This document shows positions 8,582-16,617 of a stretch of DNA of 64,000 bases, piece by piece; position 1 is the first letter of the stretch, and the number at the start of each line of letters is the position of its first letter. The stretch spans positions 4,464,001-4,528,000 of the forward strand of contig NZ_AP024643.1 of NCBI RefSeq assembly GCF_019977195.1, read 5' to 3'. The translations under genes were made by a program, and so were the position numbers. Source of the stretch: Arthrobacter sp. StoSoilA2. Its GTDB lineage: Bacteria; Actinomycetota; Actinomycetes; Actinomycetales; Micrococcaceae. The notes under the pieces were generated by a model that saw only the letters and a list, made by a program, of their open reading frames with translations, was not told the origin of the DNA and did no database searches.

Positions 8582-9152
8582 TGGGAGTCTCCGGAAGCGG
8601 TAGCTGGGCAAACGTGTTTGCTCGCTAATACAAACTAAATATGGGATGTCCTCCTGGTTGCTCAGAAAACCAATGCAGCAGCTAGGAGGATATCCATTTA
8701 ATGTGCTGTCAATTCGTCACGGCAACCTGCCCAGCTTGGCGGCTGATGCCAGCTGCCCGGCCAATATCCGTCCAGGAAGCGCCTGCCGCTTTCGCAGCCG
8801 CAACGGTCTTATCCAGACGATGCCCGGCCTGCCGGTGCTCCCTCGCCGCCGCCTCCACCCCAGGAATCGCTTCGGGCCTGAGTTGGCTCACGGGCAGTGG
8901 TCTCGCGGAGCGGCAGGCCGCTGACCTGTGGTGATGTTTGCGGATGTACAGTTTTTCACGCACTGATGGAACTTGATCTAGTGTCACGGTGTGGCATTGA
9001 TCAGGAGGGTGCGGACGGCATCTGGCGCTCAGCGACCATCACCATCAACGGCACACGCAGACCTTCGCACCCGACATCGCCAACGAGCAACAAGCCATTC
9101 TCGATGCCATCCGGAGTCCAAAACTCACGCACTGAGCAAATGAGCCACGTCA
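8582..9152. other. Degraded right end of the inserted segment
   Basis: No intact gene is seen. The stretch holds an imperfect inverted pair around 8648-8697 (GATGTCCTCCT ... AGGAGGATATC), a helix-turn-helix gene relic on the minus strand, the 55-bp repeat at 8879-8933, and an open tail at about 9060-9137 on the plus strand. That tail ends ...FAPDIANEQQAILDAI...THstop and could be the end of a lost transposase or other gene. It reads as recombination debris. Confidence 0.4.
8709..8987 (-). pseudogene. Relic of a small helix-turn-helix protein
   Basis: The minus-strand frame contains LDKTVAAAKAAGASWTDIGR followed by AAGISRQ, a pattern shared by small actinobacterial DNA-binding proteins with a single HTH. 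No good start or ribosome site is present, the N-terminal part is basic and compositionally odd, and the frame ends soon after the HTH. Part of its sequence (8879-8933) recurs at 4849-4903. It is best read as a broken gene rather than a working regulator. Confidence 0.4.
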
Positions 9153-9287
9153 GGCCGGATGGTGGACCCTGCCGAGGTTGCAGGCGCGGTCGCCTACCTC
9201 GCAAGCCCGCTGTCCGGTTCGACGTCGGGAACCTCCCTGGCCGTCGACGGCGGCATGCAGGGTTTGCGGCTAAGGCCGGTTCAGTAG
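9153..9287 (+). pseudogene. Duplicated 3' fragment of the SDR gene
   Basis: This fragment reads in frame as the last 44 residues of the SDR at 4061-4822 (GRMVDPAEVAGAVAYLAS...LRPVQ, then TAG) with no start or upstream coding sequence. Nucleotide identity with the parent is 137 of 138 over 9153-9290, so it is young and not under separate selection. Confidence 0.85.
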
Positions 9288-9290
9288 GGG
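9153..9290 (+). repeat. 138-bp direct repeat, right copy
   Basis: This is the right-hand partner of the repeat at 4688-4825. Identity stops abruptly at both sides, and the repeats lie 4.3 kb apart around the sigma/protease segment. Confidence 0.93.
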
Positions 9291-9337
9291 CGCTGTGATT
9301 GGGACTGCCTCGGTTGGGGCTGGTTTGACGTGGCGTT

Positions 9338-10489
9338 TCAGTAAAGCCCGTTGAAGATGTTCCAGCCCCAACCGACAGTCTCCATGCCCTTCCAACCACC
9401 GCGACCATCGCCGTAGTACATCACCAGATCGCCGGCGGCATTCACGCCATGGACATCATTGAAACCGTCCCGGTTGAAGTCGCCAGCACTGCCAACCATG
9501 GTCAGGACGTTCCAGCCTTGGCCGATCTGGCGCACCATGGTCCAGCCACCGTGGCCGTCACCGCCATACAGATACAGTCGTCCGGCTTTGTCTTTCGCCA
9601 GGACGTCCACGTTGCCGTCTCCATCCCAGTCACCAGGCCCGATGAGCAGGTCCATGACGTCCCAGCCTTGGCCGACTTTCACGCGAGGATTCCAGCTGCC
9701 GAAGGGCTTGGACGGATAGATGTAAAGGTCGCCGTTCGTCTCTGCGCTGAGGAGATCGTTCATTCCGTCCCCGTCGAAGTCCCCTGGTCCAATCGCAAGA
9801 ACCGTCGGCTGCCACTCCCAAGTGGCTTGCGGGTACAGCGTATGGAACCCTCCGTCGCCCGTTCCCGGGTAGCGGTAGAGCGTCCCCGAGGTGTTCTCGA
9901 CCATGAGGTCGGCGATGCCGTCGTGGGTCACGTCGCCCGGGGCGATGATCGTGGTGAAGAAGCCCCACCCCGGACCTACATAGCGGGATTCCTTCCACCC
10001 TTTGACGTTGTCCTTACCGAGGTACAAAATGAGTGCGCCGCCATGGGTACGGCCAAGCAGCTCAAAAACCCCACGGCCGGTGAAGCCAGCCGCGCGCACC
10101 GGTCCCTGCGCTACGGCCGGTGTTGCTTCCGTGACCAGTTCCTGGCCGGGGCACTTGCCGGGCGAAGCCTTGACTATTGCCGAGATTCGCCCGCCGATGT
10201 CGTCTTTCTCCAGGACGTAGAGATTCCGGTTGTAGAGCGGGTTCCCGTCTACGGGTTGGCCGTCCCGGAGCCATTGGACGGAGTAGCCAGGATCCCCGTC
10301 TCCTCCGCAGCCCGAAAAGTAGTCCTGGGCACCCTGAACGAACAGCGCCGAGCCGACAATAGGTGCACCGGAGATCTTCACGCCAGACGCATCCGCAGCG
10401 TGGGCAGGGGAAACGAAGCCCGAAACAACGAGCGCCGGACCGAAGAACAGCGCCGCAATGCTTTTGATGATCGAGTTCTTTGGTGACAT
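9338..10489 (-). CDS. Secreted FG-GAP/VCBS repeat protein
   Basis: The start at 10489 (MSPKNSIIK) is preceded by GGGAGGG and begins a signal peptide ending SPAHAA; the protein is 383 residues. After it come an Ig-like module with two or three cysteines (FSGCGGDGDPGYSVQWLRDGQPV) and then the propeller. The propeller has about five 45-50-residue repeats with calcium-type loops such as DFDGDGMND, DWDGDGNVD and DFNRDGFND, each leading into GQGWxxxxxL/I. The protein ends in VGWGWNIFNGLY, the variant of the C-terminal motif found in the cluster at 45966-58487. A remnant of a second such gene lies just upstream. Confidence 0.85.
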   Translation of the reverse strand: MSPKNSIIKSIAALFFGPALVVSGFVSPAHAADASGVKISGAPIVGSALFVQGAQDYFSGCGGDGDPGYSVQWLRDGQPVDGNPLYNRNLYVLEKDDIGGRISAIVKASPGKCPGQELVTEATPAVAQGPVRAAGFTGRGVFELLGRTHGGALILYLGKDNVKGWKESRYVGPGWGFFTTIIAPGDVTHDGIADLMVENTSGTLYRYPGTGDGGFHTLYPQATWEWQPTVLAIGPGDFDGDGMNDLLSAETNGDLYIYPSKPFGSWNPRVKVGQGWDVMDLLIGPGDWDGDGNVDVLAKDKAGRLYLYGGDGHGGWTMVRQIGQGWNVLTMVGSAGDFNRDGFNDVHGVNAAGDLVMYYGDGRGGWKGMETVGWGWNIFNGLY

Positions 10490-10518
10490 GTTCGCCCTCC
10501 CCCTCAGTGGGCCTTGAA

Positions 10519-10668
10519 TCAGTGGAGCCCGTTGAAAATGTTCCAGCCCCAGCCGATGGTCTCGACGCCCTTCCAACCGCCGCGGCCATCGCCGTAGTAC
10601 ATCACGAGGTCATCGGCGTCGACAGCTTCCGCGGGCGGAGCAAACGTTGTGCCAATCAGCAAACCCAC
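10519..10668 (-). pseudogene. Internally deleted FG-GAP gene remnant
   Basis: The minus strand reads from a possible GTG at 10668 through VGLLIGTTFAPPAEA, which looks like the end of a signal peptide, directly into LVMYYGDGRGGWKG and ETIGWGWNIFNGLH, then TGA. Only the last half-blade of the propeller is left, fused to a leader-like segment, so about 300 codons have been lost. It closely resembles the 3' end of the intact neighbour at 9338, pointing to recombination between tandem paralogues. Confidence 0.65.
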
Positions 10669-10880
10669 GGATCCCCCTCTTTACGGCGTGGCCCAGCCAG
10701 GTGTTGCGCTTATCTTAGGTGCGGGAAACGACGCCGGGACGAAAGCGGGTGGCGACAGGCCGCCGTCGGGTGTTGGCTGCGTAACGCAACGGGCCTGCAA
10801 CGTCCCAGGGCGGATGCTTCCCCTATGCTCAACTCCAAGGAATCAACGGCGATCCACCAAGCACACCCAGGAGAAACCCC

Positions 10881-12194
10881 ATGACCAACTGGCGTATCAG
10901 GGACTTCCATTCGTCCGATCTTGACGGCATCCTGCACCTCTGGGAGTCACTCAAGGCTGATGGTGTTGAGCCCGTGTACGCACTCTCTGAGGTCCTTGCC
11001 TCGTGTGAGAAGGACCATGCAGTGGTGGCTGTCCAGGGCGATCAAGTGGTTGGCGCCGCGGTTGGACGTGCGGCGCATGACCAAGGCTGGGTCGTTTTCC
11101 TCGCCACGCTGACGGAGTTCCGTGGCAGGGGCATCGGCACTTCGCTGCTGTCCGCCGTCGAGAACCGCATGGCTCCGCACGGCCTCAACAAGCTGTCCGC
11201 GCTCATGCCGGAAACCGAAACCCGCGTGGAAGCGTTCCTGGGGCGCGGCTTCGTGGTGAAGAAGAACCTGCGGTACTTCGAACGGACCATTCCCGTGCAG
11301 CGCCAGGAGCTGGAACCGCTGAGCCTTCTCGGTGGCCGGATCCTGGCCCGCGACCTGTGGGAAAACGTGGCGGGCATGAAGCGCGAGAAGGAACTCTTGG
11401 AACGCCGTTTGGTCCTTCCGCTGGCTGAGGCGGACCTCGCCGACGAATACGGTGTGGTGCCGCCGCGCGCCGTCGTGCTTTTTGGTCCTCCGGGCACCGG
11501 CAAGACGACCTTTGCCAAGGCGATCGCTTCACGTTTGGAGTGGCCGTTCGTGGAGGTGTTCCCGTCGCGCCTGGCTTCTGACCCCAAGGGCCTGGCCGGG
11601 GCGCTGCGGGAGACGTTCCTGGAAATCGCCGAGCTGGAACACGCAGTGGTGTTCATTGACGAAGTGGAGGAGATCGCCTCGCAGCGCGCGGGCGATCCCC
11701 CGTCGCCGCTGCAGGGCGTCACCAACGAGCTCCTCAAGATCATCCCGGCTTTCCGCGAACAGCCAGGCCGCCTCCTGGTCTGCGCCACCAACTTCATTCG
11801 CGCCCTGGACACCGCGTTCCTGCGCCACGGCCGGTTCGACTACGTCATCCCCATCGGCCTGCCGGACGTCCACGCCCGCGAAGCAATGTGGCAGCGGTTC
11901 ATCCCCGCCACCGTTGTGGACGACGTCGATATTGCCCAGTTGGTGGAACGCACCCAGGGTTTCTCGCCGGCAGACATCGAGTTTGCCGCGCGCAGCGCGT
12001 CCCAGCGCGCCTTGGAAAAGGCCGTGTACGACGACGGTGCTGCTTCGGGTGCGTCGTCCGCAGTCTCGTCGAACGGACGGAAGGGGCCGGTCACACAGGA
12101 CTACCTCGACGCAATCGCCGATACCCGCACGACGGTGAGCGACGAGGTGTACCAGGAGTTCCTCGAAGACATCGATGTGCTGGGGCGCGTGTAA
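10881..12194 (+). CDS. GNAT acetyltransferase fused to an AAA+ ATPase
   Basis: This 437-residue protein has two unrelated domains. Residues 4-140 form a GNAT fold, with VVAVQGDQVVGAAVGR followed by the acetyl-CoA loop FRGRGIGTSLL. Residues 165-370 form a classical AAA+ module: Walker A GPPGTGKTT, Walker B VVFIDEVEE, sensor-1 CATN and the arginine region FLRHGRFDY, then the alpha-helical lid (GFSPADIEFAARSAS). The ATPase is closest in style to the ARC/spastin/FtsH group but has no protease domain. A good ribosome site (CAGGAGAAACCCC) precedes the ATG. Substrates of either domain are unknown. The gene stands alone, followed 26 bp later by the LtrA-like gene on the same strand. Confidence 0.85.
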   Translation: MTNWRIRDFHSSDLDGILHLWESLKADGVEPVYALSEVLASCEKDHAVVAVQGDQVVGAAVGRAAHDQGWVVFLATLTEFRGRGIGTSLLSAVENRMAPHGLNKLSALMPETETRVEAFLGRGFVVKKNLRYFERTIPVQRQELEPLSLLGGRILARDLWENVAGMKREKELLERRLVLPLAEADLADEYGVVPPRAVVLFGPPGTGKTTFAKAIASRLEWPFVEVFPSRLASDPKGLAGALRETFLEIAELEHAVVFIDEVEEIASQRAGDPPSPLQGVTNELLKIIPAFREQPGRLLVCATNFIRALDTAFLRHGRFDYVIPIGLPDVHAREAMWQRFIPATVVDDVDIAQLVERTQGFSPADIEFAARSASQRALEKAVYDDGAASGASSAVSSNGRKGPVTQDYLDAIADTRTTVSDEVYQEFLEDIDVLGRV

Positions 12195-12220
12195 AGTTTG
12201 GCAACGGTAATCTTTGACGC

Positions 12221-13465
12221 ATGTCCACAAACCCACTTCGCCATGCCCTGGCCCGCATGGGCGGCCGAGATCCCCACGAGAAGCACCGCACGGCCACTCC
12301 GCTGGAGCTGTTTTTCGACCTGACGTTTGTCATTGCCTTCGGGGTTGCCGGCAGCCAGTTCGCCCATGCTGTTGCAGAGGCGCATTTCTGGCCAGGACTC
12401 CTGGCGTTCGCGTTCGCCATGTTTGCCGTGATCTGGGCCTGGATAAACTTCACCTGGTTCGCGAGCGCCTACGACACCGACGACTGGGTGTTCCGTGTGG
12501 TCACCATGGTCCAAATGGTGGGTGTGCTGATCCTGGCCATGGGCATAGAGCCGGTATTCCACTCCATCATCGAAGGCAAGCACGTGGACAACGTGACCAT
12601 GGTGCTGGGCTACATCATCATGCGTGTCGCCTTGATCTTCCAGTGGCTGCGCGCCGCCCGCCAGGATCCTGCCCGCCGAGAAACGTGTTTGCGGTATGCA
12701 AAATACGTCGCACTGGTACAAGTGGGGTGGGTCGCAGTCCTCTTGATCGATGCGAGCATCGCCACTACCTTCCTCATGGCAGCCCCGTTGTTCATCCTGG
12801 AGATGGCGGCGCCATACTTCGCAGAACGGAAGATCCGTACCCCTTGGCATGCCCATCACATCGCCGAACGGTACGGTCTACTGGCCATTATTGCCCTGGG
12901 CGAGTGCCTGATCGGCGCCATTGAAACGCTTCGCGCAATCGTTGCCCTCCACGGCTGGACCTTGGATGCTGCGCTGGTTGGTTTGAGCGGGACGGGCCTG
13001 GCCTTCGCCCTGTGGTGGATTTACTTCATCCTGCCCTCAGGTCCTGCCCTCCACGTACAGCGGCACCGCTCGTGGATCTTCGGCTACGGGCACCTCCCCC
13101 TTTTCGCAGCTATCGCAGCAACCGGCGCCGGACTTCACGTTGCCGCCTACTTCATCGATCATGAGGCACACATCCCGGCGGCTGGCGCGGTCGCCTCGAT
13201 CGCCATCCCTGTCATCCTGTTCAAGGTCTCGCTGACTACGCTCTACAGCATTATGCTCGGCCCGGACCGGGAGCTTCTCTGGAGCTCAGCGCTGGTGGTG
13301 ATCGCTTTGGCGGGAAGCATCGCCATGGCGGCAGCGGGCGCGTCCGTACCCCTCTGCATGTTGGAAATGATGGTGGTGCTTGGGCTCTCGATCATTTTCG
13401 ATGAACGCCGTGGACACAAGGGACGGGCAGCAGCCCTGCGTCGGCTGGAGGCGGCGGCGGGCTGA
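12221..13465 (+). CDS. Low-temperature-requirement A (LtrA) family membrane protein
   Basis: This 414-residue protein has about ten to twelve hydrophobic helices. The family signature at the N-terminus is clear: ATPLELFFDLTFVIAFGVAG (residues 27-46), then HAVAEAHFWPGLLAF. A conserved HHIAERYGLLAIIALGE lies near residue 210. LtrA was named from a Listeria mutant that fails to grow in the cold; the biochemical role is not known. No clear Shine-Dalgarno precedes the ATG. Confidence 0.85.
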   Translation: MSTNPLRHALARMGGRDPHEKHRTATPLELFFDLTFVIAFGVAGSQFAHAVAEAHFWPGLLAFAFAMFAVIWAWINFTWFASAYDTDDWVFRVVTMVQMVGVLILAMGIEPVFHSIIEGKHVDNVTMVLGYIIMRVALIFQWLRAARQDPARRETCLRYAKYVALVQVGWVAVLLIDASIATTFLMAAPLFILEMAAPYFAERKIRTPWHAHHIAERYGLLAIIALGECLIGAIETLRAIVALHGWTLDAALVGLSGTGLAFALWWIYFILPSGPALHVQRHRSWIFGYGHLPLFAAIAATGAGLHVAAYFIDHEAHIPAAGAVASIAIPVILFKVSLTTLYSIMLGPDRELLWSSALVVIALAGSIAMAAAGASVPLCMLEMMVVLGLSIIFDERRGHKGRAAALRRLEAAAG

Positions 13466-13481
13466 GGGTGCACGGATGGAG

Positions 13482-13572
13482 TCGGTACGTTCGTGCCGGT
13501 TTTTCACAGGAATGCCTTGATTTGCCGCTGTTTCCGGGTGCAAACTTGGGGAATCGGCACGTTCGTACCGAT
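13482..13572. promoter_or_regulatory. Two HipB-type operators upstream of hipBA
   Basis: Two imperfect palindromes share the arms TCGGTACG and CGTGCCG(A). Site 1 is 13482-13499 (TCGGTACGTTCGTGCCGG) and site 2 is 13553-13572 (ATCGGCACGTTCGTACCGAT), the latter being the same motif in the opposite orientation. The centres are 72 bp apart, about seven helical turns. The second site ends 20 bp before the hipB start. The pairing is what a cooperative, DNA-looping antitoxin would use. Confidence 0.7.
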
Positions 13573-13592
13573 TCACGAAGTGGGAGGACCTC

Positions 13593-13847
13593 ATGCCAGC
13601 CAACAGCCTCATGGCAACTCTCGGTTCTGAAGTCCGCGCCCGCCGCGCCTCATTGAGCCTGAGCCAGCAGGACGTCGCCGATCTCGCGGGCGTCTCCGAA
13701 CGGTTCGTCCGGTTCGTGGAAACAGGCAAGAGCACAGTCCAGCTTGAGCCCCTTGTGGCAGTGCTGGACACCCTCGGCCTGGAACTTTCCCTCCAACAAG
13801 CCGGTAGGCCTGGCGCTTCCTGGACAGCTTCCGAGCCAGCACAATGA
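13593..13847 (+). CDS. hipB: HipB-like antitoxin, XRE-type HTH protein
   Basis: This 84-residue protein is made up mostly of one Cro/CI-type HTH at residues 8-62 (VRARRASLSLSQQDVADLAG then VSERFVRFVETGK). GTGGGAGGA stands before the ATG. It overlaps the hipA gene by four bases (ATGA). HipB proteins bind both HipA and the operon's own operators; two matching palindromes lie directly upstream. A length of 84 residues is normal for the family. Confidence 0.88.
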   Translation: MPANSLMATLGSEVRARRASLSLSQQDVADLAGVSERFVRFVETGKSTVQLEPLVAVLDTLGLELSLQQAGRPGASWTASEPAQ

Positions 13848-15049
13848 CCTTCCACCGCATCGCCGACGTCTACAAACGGGGCATCCTCGCGGCGCGCCTC
13901 GAACGGCATGAGGGCGGCACCAAGTTCAGCTACCTTCCGAAGTACCTCGACGCCGGCCTACCCGCCGTGGCAACGACGCTCCCTGTGAGCGCCGAGCCTG
14001 TTTTCACGCCGAGCGGCGCAGTACCGCCCTACTTCACCGGCCTGCTGCCTGAGGGCCGGCGGCTCAACTCCCTGCGGCGCAGTGTCAAGGCGAGCGCCGA
14101 CGACGAACTCGCCCTCCTCATGGCAGCGGGCGGCGACGCAGTGGGCGACGTCCAGACGGTCCCCCACGGCGAGGCACTGGCGGAAGGGGGCGCCGCCGTC
14201 GTGCTTGATTCAAAACTGCCGCTGGACTTCGATGCGTTGCTGGGCGATTCCGGATTGATCGATCCCGTGGCGCTGGCGGGTGTGCAGGACAAGTTGTCTG
14301 CCGGGATGATTTCACTGCCCGTGGCGCAGGCTGGCAAGCGGTACATCCTTAAGCTCAACGCCCCGGAGTTCCCCTCTGTGGTGGAAAACGAGTTCCTGAT
14401 GTTCCGTTATGCGCGCCGGCTGCGGATTCCGGTGAGCAACGTGCAGTTGGTGCACGACGTCGGTGGCAGGGCCGGTCTCCTGGTGGAGCGTTTTGATCGG
14501 GTCACCGCAGCCGACGGCTCGCCTCTGCGGCTGGCGGTGGAGGACGGCGCCCAGATCCTGGGGCTGTACCCCGCGGACAAGTACAGTGTTCCGTTCAGCG
14601 AGGTCTGCGCGGCGCTGGCCGGGCATTGCCCTGCCCGCCTTCCAGCACTGCGGAATCTGGTCATCCAACTCGCCTTTGCCTGGCTGACGGGGAACGGGGA
14701 TCTGCACGCCAAGAACGTTTCCATGGTGGAGGCGCCCGGGGTTCTTGGCGCGCGCGAATTCACCATCGCCCCGGTCTACGACATTCCCTCCACAGTGGTT
14801 TACGGCGACAAGACGCTCGCGTTGGCCGTCGGCGGGAAGAAGACCGGTATCTCCCGAAAGCACTTCCTCGCCTGGGCCGCGAAGCTTGGGCTGACTGAAC
14901 GGGCGGCATTGCATTCGGTAGACATCGCCCTCAAAGCAACCGGCTCCTTGATCAGCGACCTCGACGGCGGCGCCTCGCCCTTCGCGGCGAGGCAAACCAA
15001 GGAGTGGACCAAGGAGCTCAAGCATCGTCGGCGCCTGATGGAGGGCTGA
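13844..15049 (+). CDS. hipA: HipA-family serine/threonine kinase toxin
   Basis: This 401-residue protein has the N-terminal HipA module (residues 5-110, ending with FTGLLPEGRRL) and the kinase core. Visible kinase features are the ATP-binding lysine in RYILKLN (about residue 167), the substrate and catalytic loop WLTGNGDLHAKNVS (about 280), and the metal-binding APVYDIPST. In E. coli HipA phosphorylates glutamyl-tRNA synthetase and triggers the stringent response; the target here is not known. A GluQRS paralogue of that synthetase is encoded 3.4 kb downstream, probably by coincidence. The gene is coupled to hipB and convergent with an RSH-like HD hydrolase gene only 8 bp away. Confidence 0.9.
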   Translation: MTFHRIADVYKRGILAARLERHEGGTKFSYLPKYLDAGLPAVATTLPVSAEPVFTPSGAVPPYFTGLLPEGRRLNSLRRSVKASADDELALLMAAGGDAVGDVQTVPHGEALAEGGAAVVLDSKLPLDFDALLGDSGLIDPVALAGVQDKLSAGMISLPVAQAGKRYILKLNAPEFPSVVENEFLMFRYARRLRIPVSNVQLVHDVGGRAGLLVERFDRVTAADGSPLRLAVEDGAQILGLYPADKYSVPFSEVCAALAGHCPARLPALRNLVIQLAFAWLTGNGDLHAKNVSMVEAPGVLGAREFTIAPVYDIPSTVVYGDKTLALAVGGKKTGISRKHFLAWAAKLGLTERAALHSVDIALKATGSLISDLDGGASPFAARQTKEWTKELKHRRRLMEG

Positions 15050-15057
15050 CTCCCGGG

Positions 15058-15594
15058 TTACCCAGGAACGATTTCGTCGAGCTCCGGAAGCAGATACGGG
15101 TTCACCCGCTGCAGGATCAGCGCCACTTCATCACGCGGCACGGCCCGGTAGAGCACCGGTCGGGCGTCGGCGTAGCGCGTCATGGGCGGCTTGTCGGGCC
15201 ATTTCTCCGCCAGTGCCTGGACGCGTTCCGGCAGGGAATTGTGGGCATTATCGGCGATTTTGACCAAGGTGGCGTCGTGGTCCTCGGCCACAAACCGGAT
15301 TCCTGCTTCATAATCGTCGGGGTCATCGTGGAAGCGGCGGGTGACACGTTCGATGATGGCGAGGGCGCGATCGGACACTCCCATGTCCAACAGGGCTTGC
15401 CGCGTGATGGGAGTATCCTCGGCGATGTCGTGAAGGTAGCCCGCAATCCGGATGTCCTCGTCAAAGTCGGCGAGCGCGTCCCCCACCGCCAGGACATGCT
15501 CCCGATAAGGGCGCTTGAGCTTGTCCTTTTGGCGGTTGTGGGCCACCTCGGCGAGTATCTTCGCCGTCTCAACGGTGAAGCGTGGTTCGGTCAT
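15058..15594 (-). CDS. HD-domain phosphohydrolase of the RelA/SpoT (MESH1-like) type
   Basis: This 178-residue single-domain protein has a histidine at REHVLAVG, the paired metal motif LHDIAEDT (HDxxED), and the distal aspartate in LVKIADNAHNS. The spacing and the HDxxED pattern match the (p)ppGpp hydrolase domain of RSH enzymes. There is no synthetase domain, so it would be a small alarmone hydrolase (SAH); activity on other nucleotides cannot be excluded. It is convergent with hipA. Confidence 0.75.
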   Translation of the reverse strand: MTEPRFTVETAKILAEVAHNRQKDKLKRPYREHVLAVGDALADFDEDIRIAGYLHDIAEDTPITRQALLDMGVSDRALAIIERVTRRFHDDPDDYEAGIRFVAEDHDATLVKIADNAHNSLPERVQALAEKWPDKPPMTRYADARPVLYRAVPRDEVALILQRVNPYLLPELDEIVPG

Positions 15595-15706
15595 GCGGGC
15601 CTCCGGATTGATGTAGGCACCGAACAGGAATCGGACCTCTCTTCAGGCTATCCGTAAAGTCCCTCGCAGCGCCTACCCAGGCACTGGCACTACTCCTGAA
15701 CAGGTC

Positions 15707-16495
15707 CTACTCCTGAACGGCGCGGGCGGCGATGCCTACTGCGAGCGCCCTCGGCACGCGCTGCGCCAGACCGGCGGCGATCCGGTTGGCCCAGCCGGAC
15801 ACGACACTTGCCGGCGTTCCGGGGCGGTCCAGCGCTTTGAGCGCTGTTTGCACAACCTGCGCCGAAGTTTGCATGCGGCCAACTGCAGCCGATTCGCTGC
15901 CAAGGACATCGAAGAACTCGGTGCGGGTGGCGCCCGGGCAGAGAGCGAGTACACGAAGTCCTGAACTCTTGACCTCGTGGGCGACGGCCTCGGTAAAGCT
16001 GAGGACGAACGCCTTCGTGGCACCATAGACGGCCATGCCGGGGATGGGCTGGAAAGCGGCTGTGCTGGCGACATTCAACAGGGCGCCCTTGCCCGAAGAG
16101 AGCATGGCTGGCAGGAAGGCCCGGGTGATATCCACCAGGGCAGCCACATTGAGTGCGATCTCGGAAGCGATGACTTCCGGATCTTCCTCTACCAAGGGAG
16201 AGCGTGTTCCGAACCCGGCATTGTTGATGAGGGTGTCCACGGTGATTCCGCGCTTGGCCATTTCGTCCACGAGTTCGGCGCCAACACCGGCCCGGCCCAG
16301 GTCCATGGGAAGCACTGTGACGGCTACGCCATGCTCGGAGCGCAATTTCCCGGCCAGTTCTTCGAGACGGTCTGCCCGGCGGGCTACGAGGACCAGGTTG
16401 GAACCTCGAGCGGCAAAGCGGCTCGCGAATTCAGCGCCAAGCCCGGAGCTGGCGCCTGTGATCAATGCGGTAGTACCCGAATAGGTCATGGTCAT
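15707..16495 (-). CDS. SDR-family oxidoreductase
   Basis: This 262-residue protein has TGASSGLGAEFA near residue 14, NNAGFGT near 92 and catalytic Ser/Tyr/Lys in NVASTAAF and YGATKAFV. The pattern AFVLSFTEAVAHEVKSSGLRV places it among DltE-like SDRs acting on ketones or fatty-acid-like substrates. Two ATGs two codons apart (16495, 16489) are both possible starts. It is divergent from a TetR regulator, and the shared region holds a long inverted repeat, so the TetR protein probably controls both. Confidence 0.85.
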   Translation of the reverse strand: MTMTYSGTTALITGASSGLGAEFASRFAARGSNLVLVARRADRLEELAGKLRSEHGVAVTVLPMDLGRAGVGAELVDEMAKRGITVDTLINNAGFGTRSPLVEEDPEVIASEIALNVAALVDITRAFLPAMLSSGKGALLNVASTAAFQPIPGMAVYGATKAFVLSFTEAVAHEVKSSGLRVLALCPGATRTEFFDVLGSESAAVGRMQTSAQVVQTALKALDRPGTPASVVSGWANRIAAGLAQRVPRALAVGIAARAVQE

Positions 16496-16546
16496 GGCAA
16501 GTCCAATCTGTAAGCGCCGGCTCCGGATGAAGCCCGCTGACTCGAT

Positions 16547-16611
16547 GTAGTCAATGCCAACATCGTAGGCACTGTCTACATTGTTGTCAATGACTACTTC
16601 TCCGCTAGACT
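16547..16611 (+). promoter_or_regulatory. Operator and promoter between the SDR and tetR-type genes
   Basis: GTAGTCA at 16547-16553 and TGACTAC at 16591-16597 form an inverted pair. Inside and next to it are a -35-like TTGTCA (16584-16589) and a -10 TAGACT (16606-16611), 16 nt apart. The -10 box ends six bases before the tetR ATG, so the message would start at or next to the start codon. Repressor binding to the inverted repeat would cover the promoter. Confidence 0.55.
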
Positions 16612-16617
16612 ATCGGT

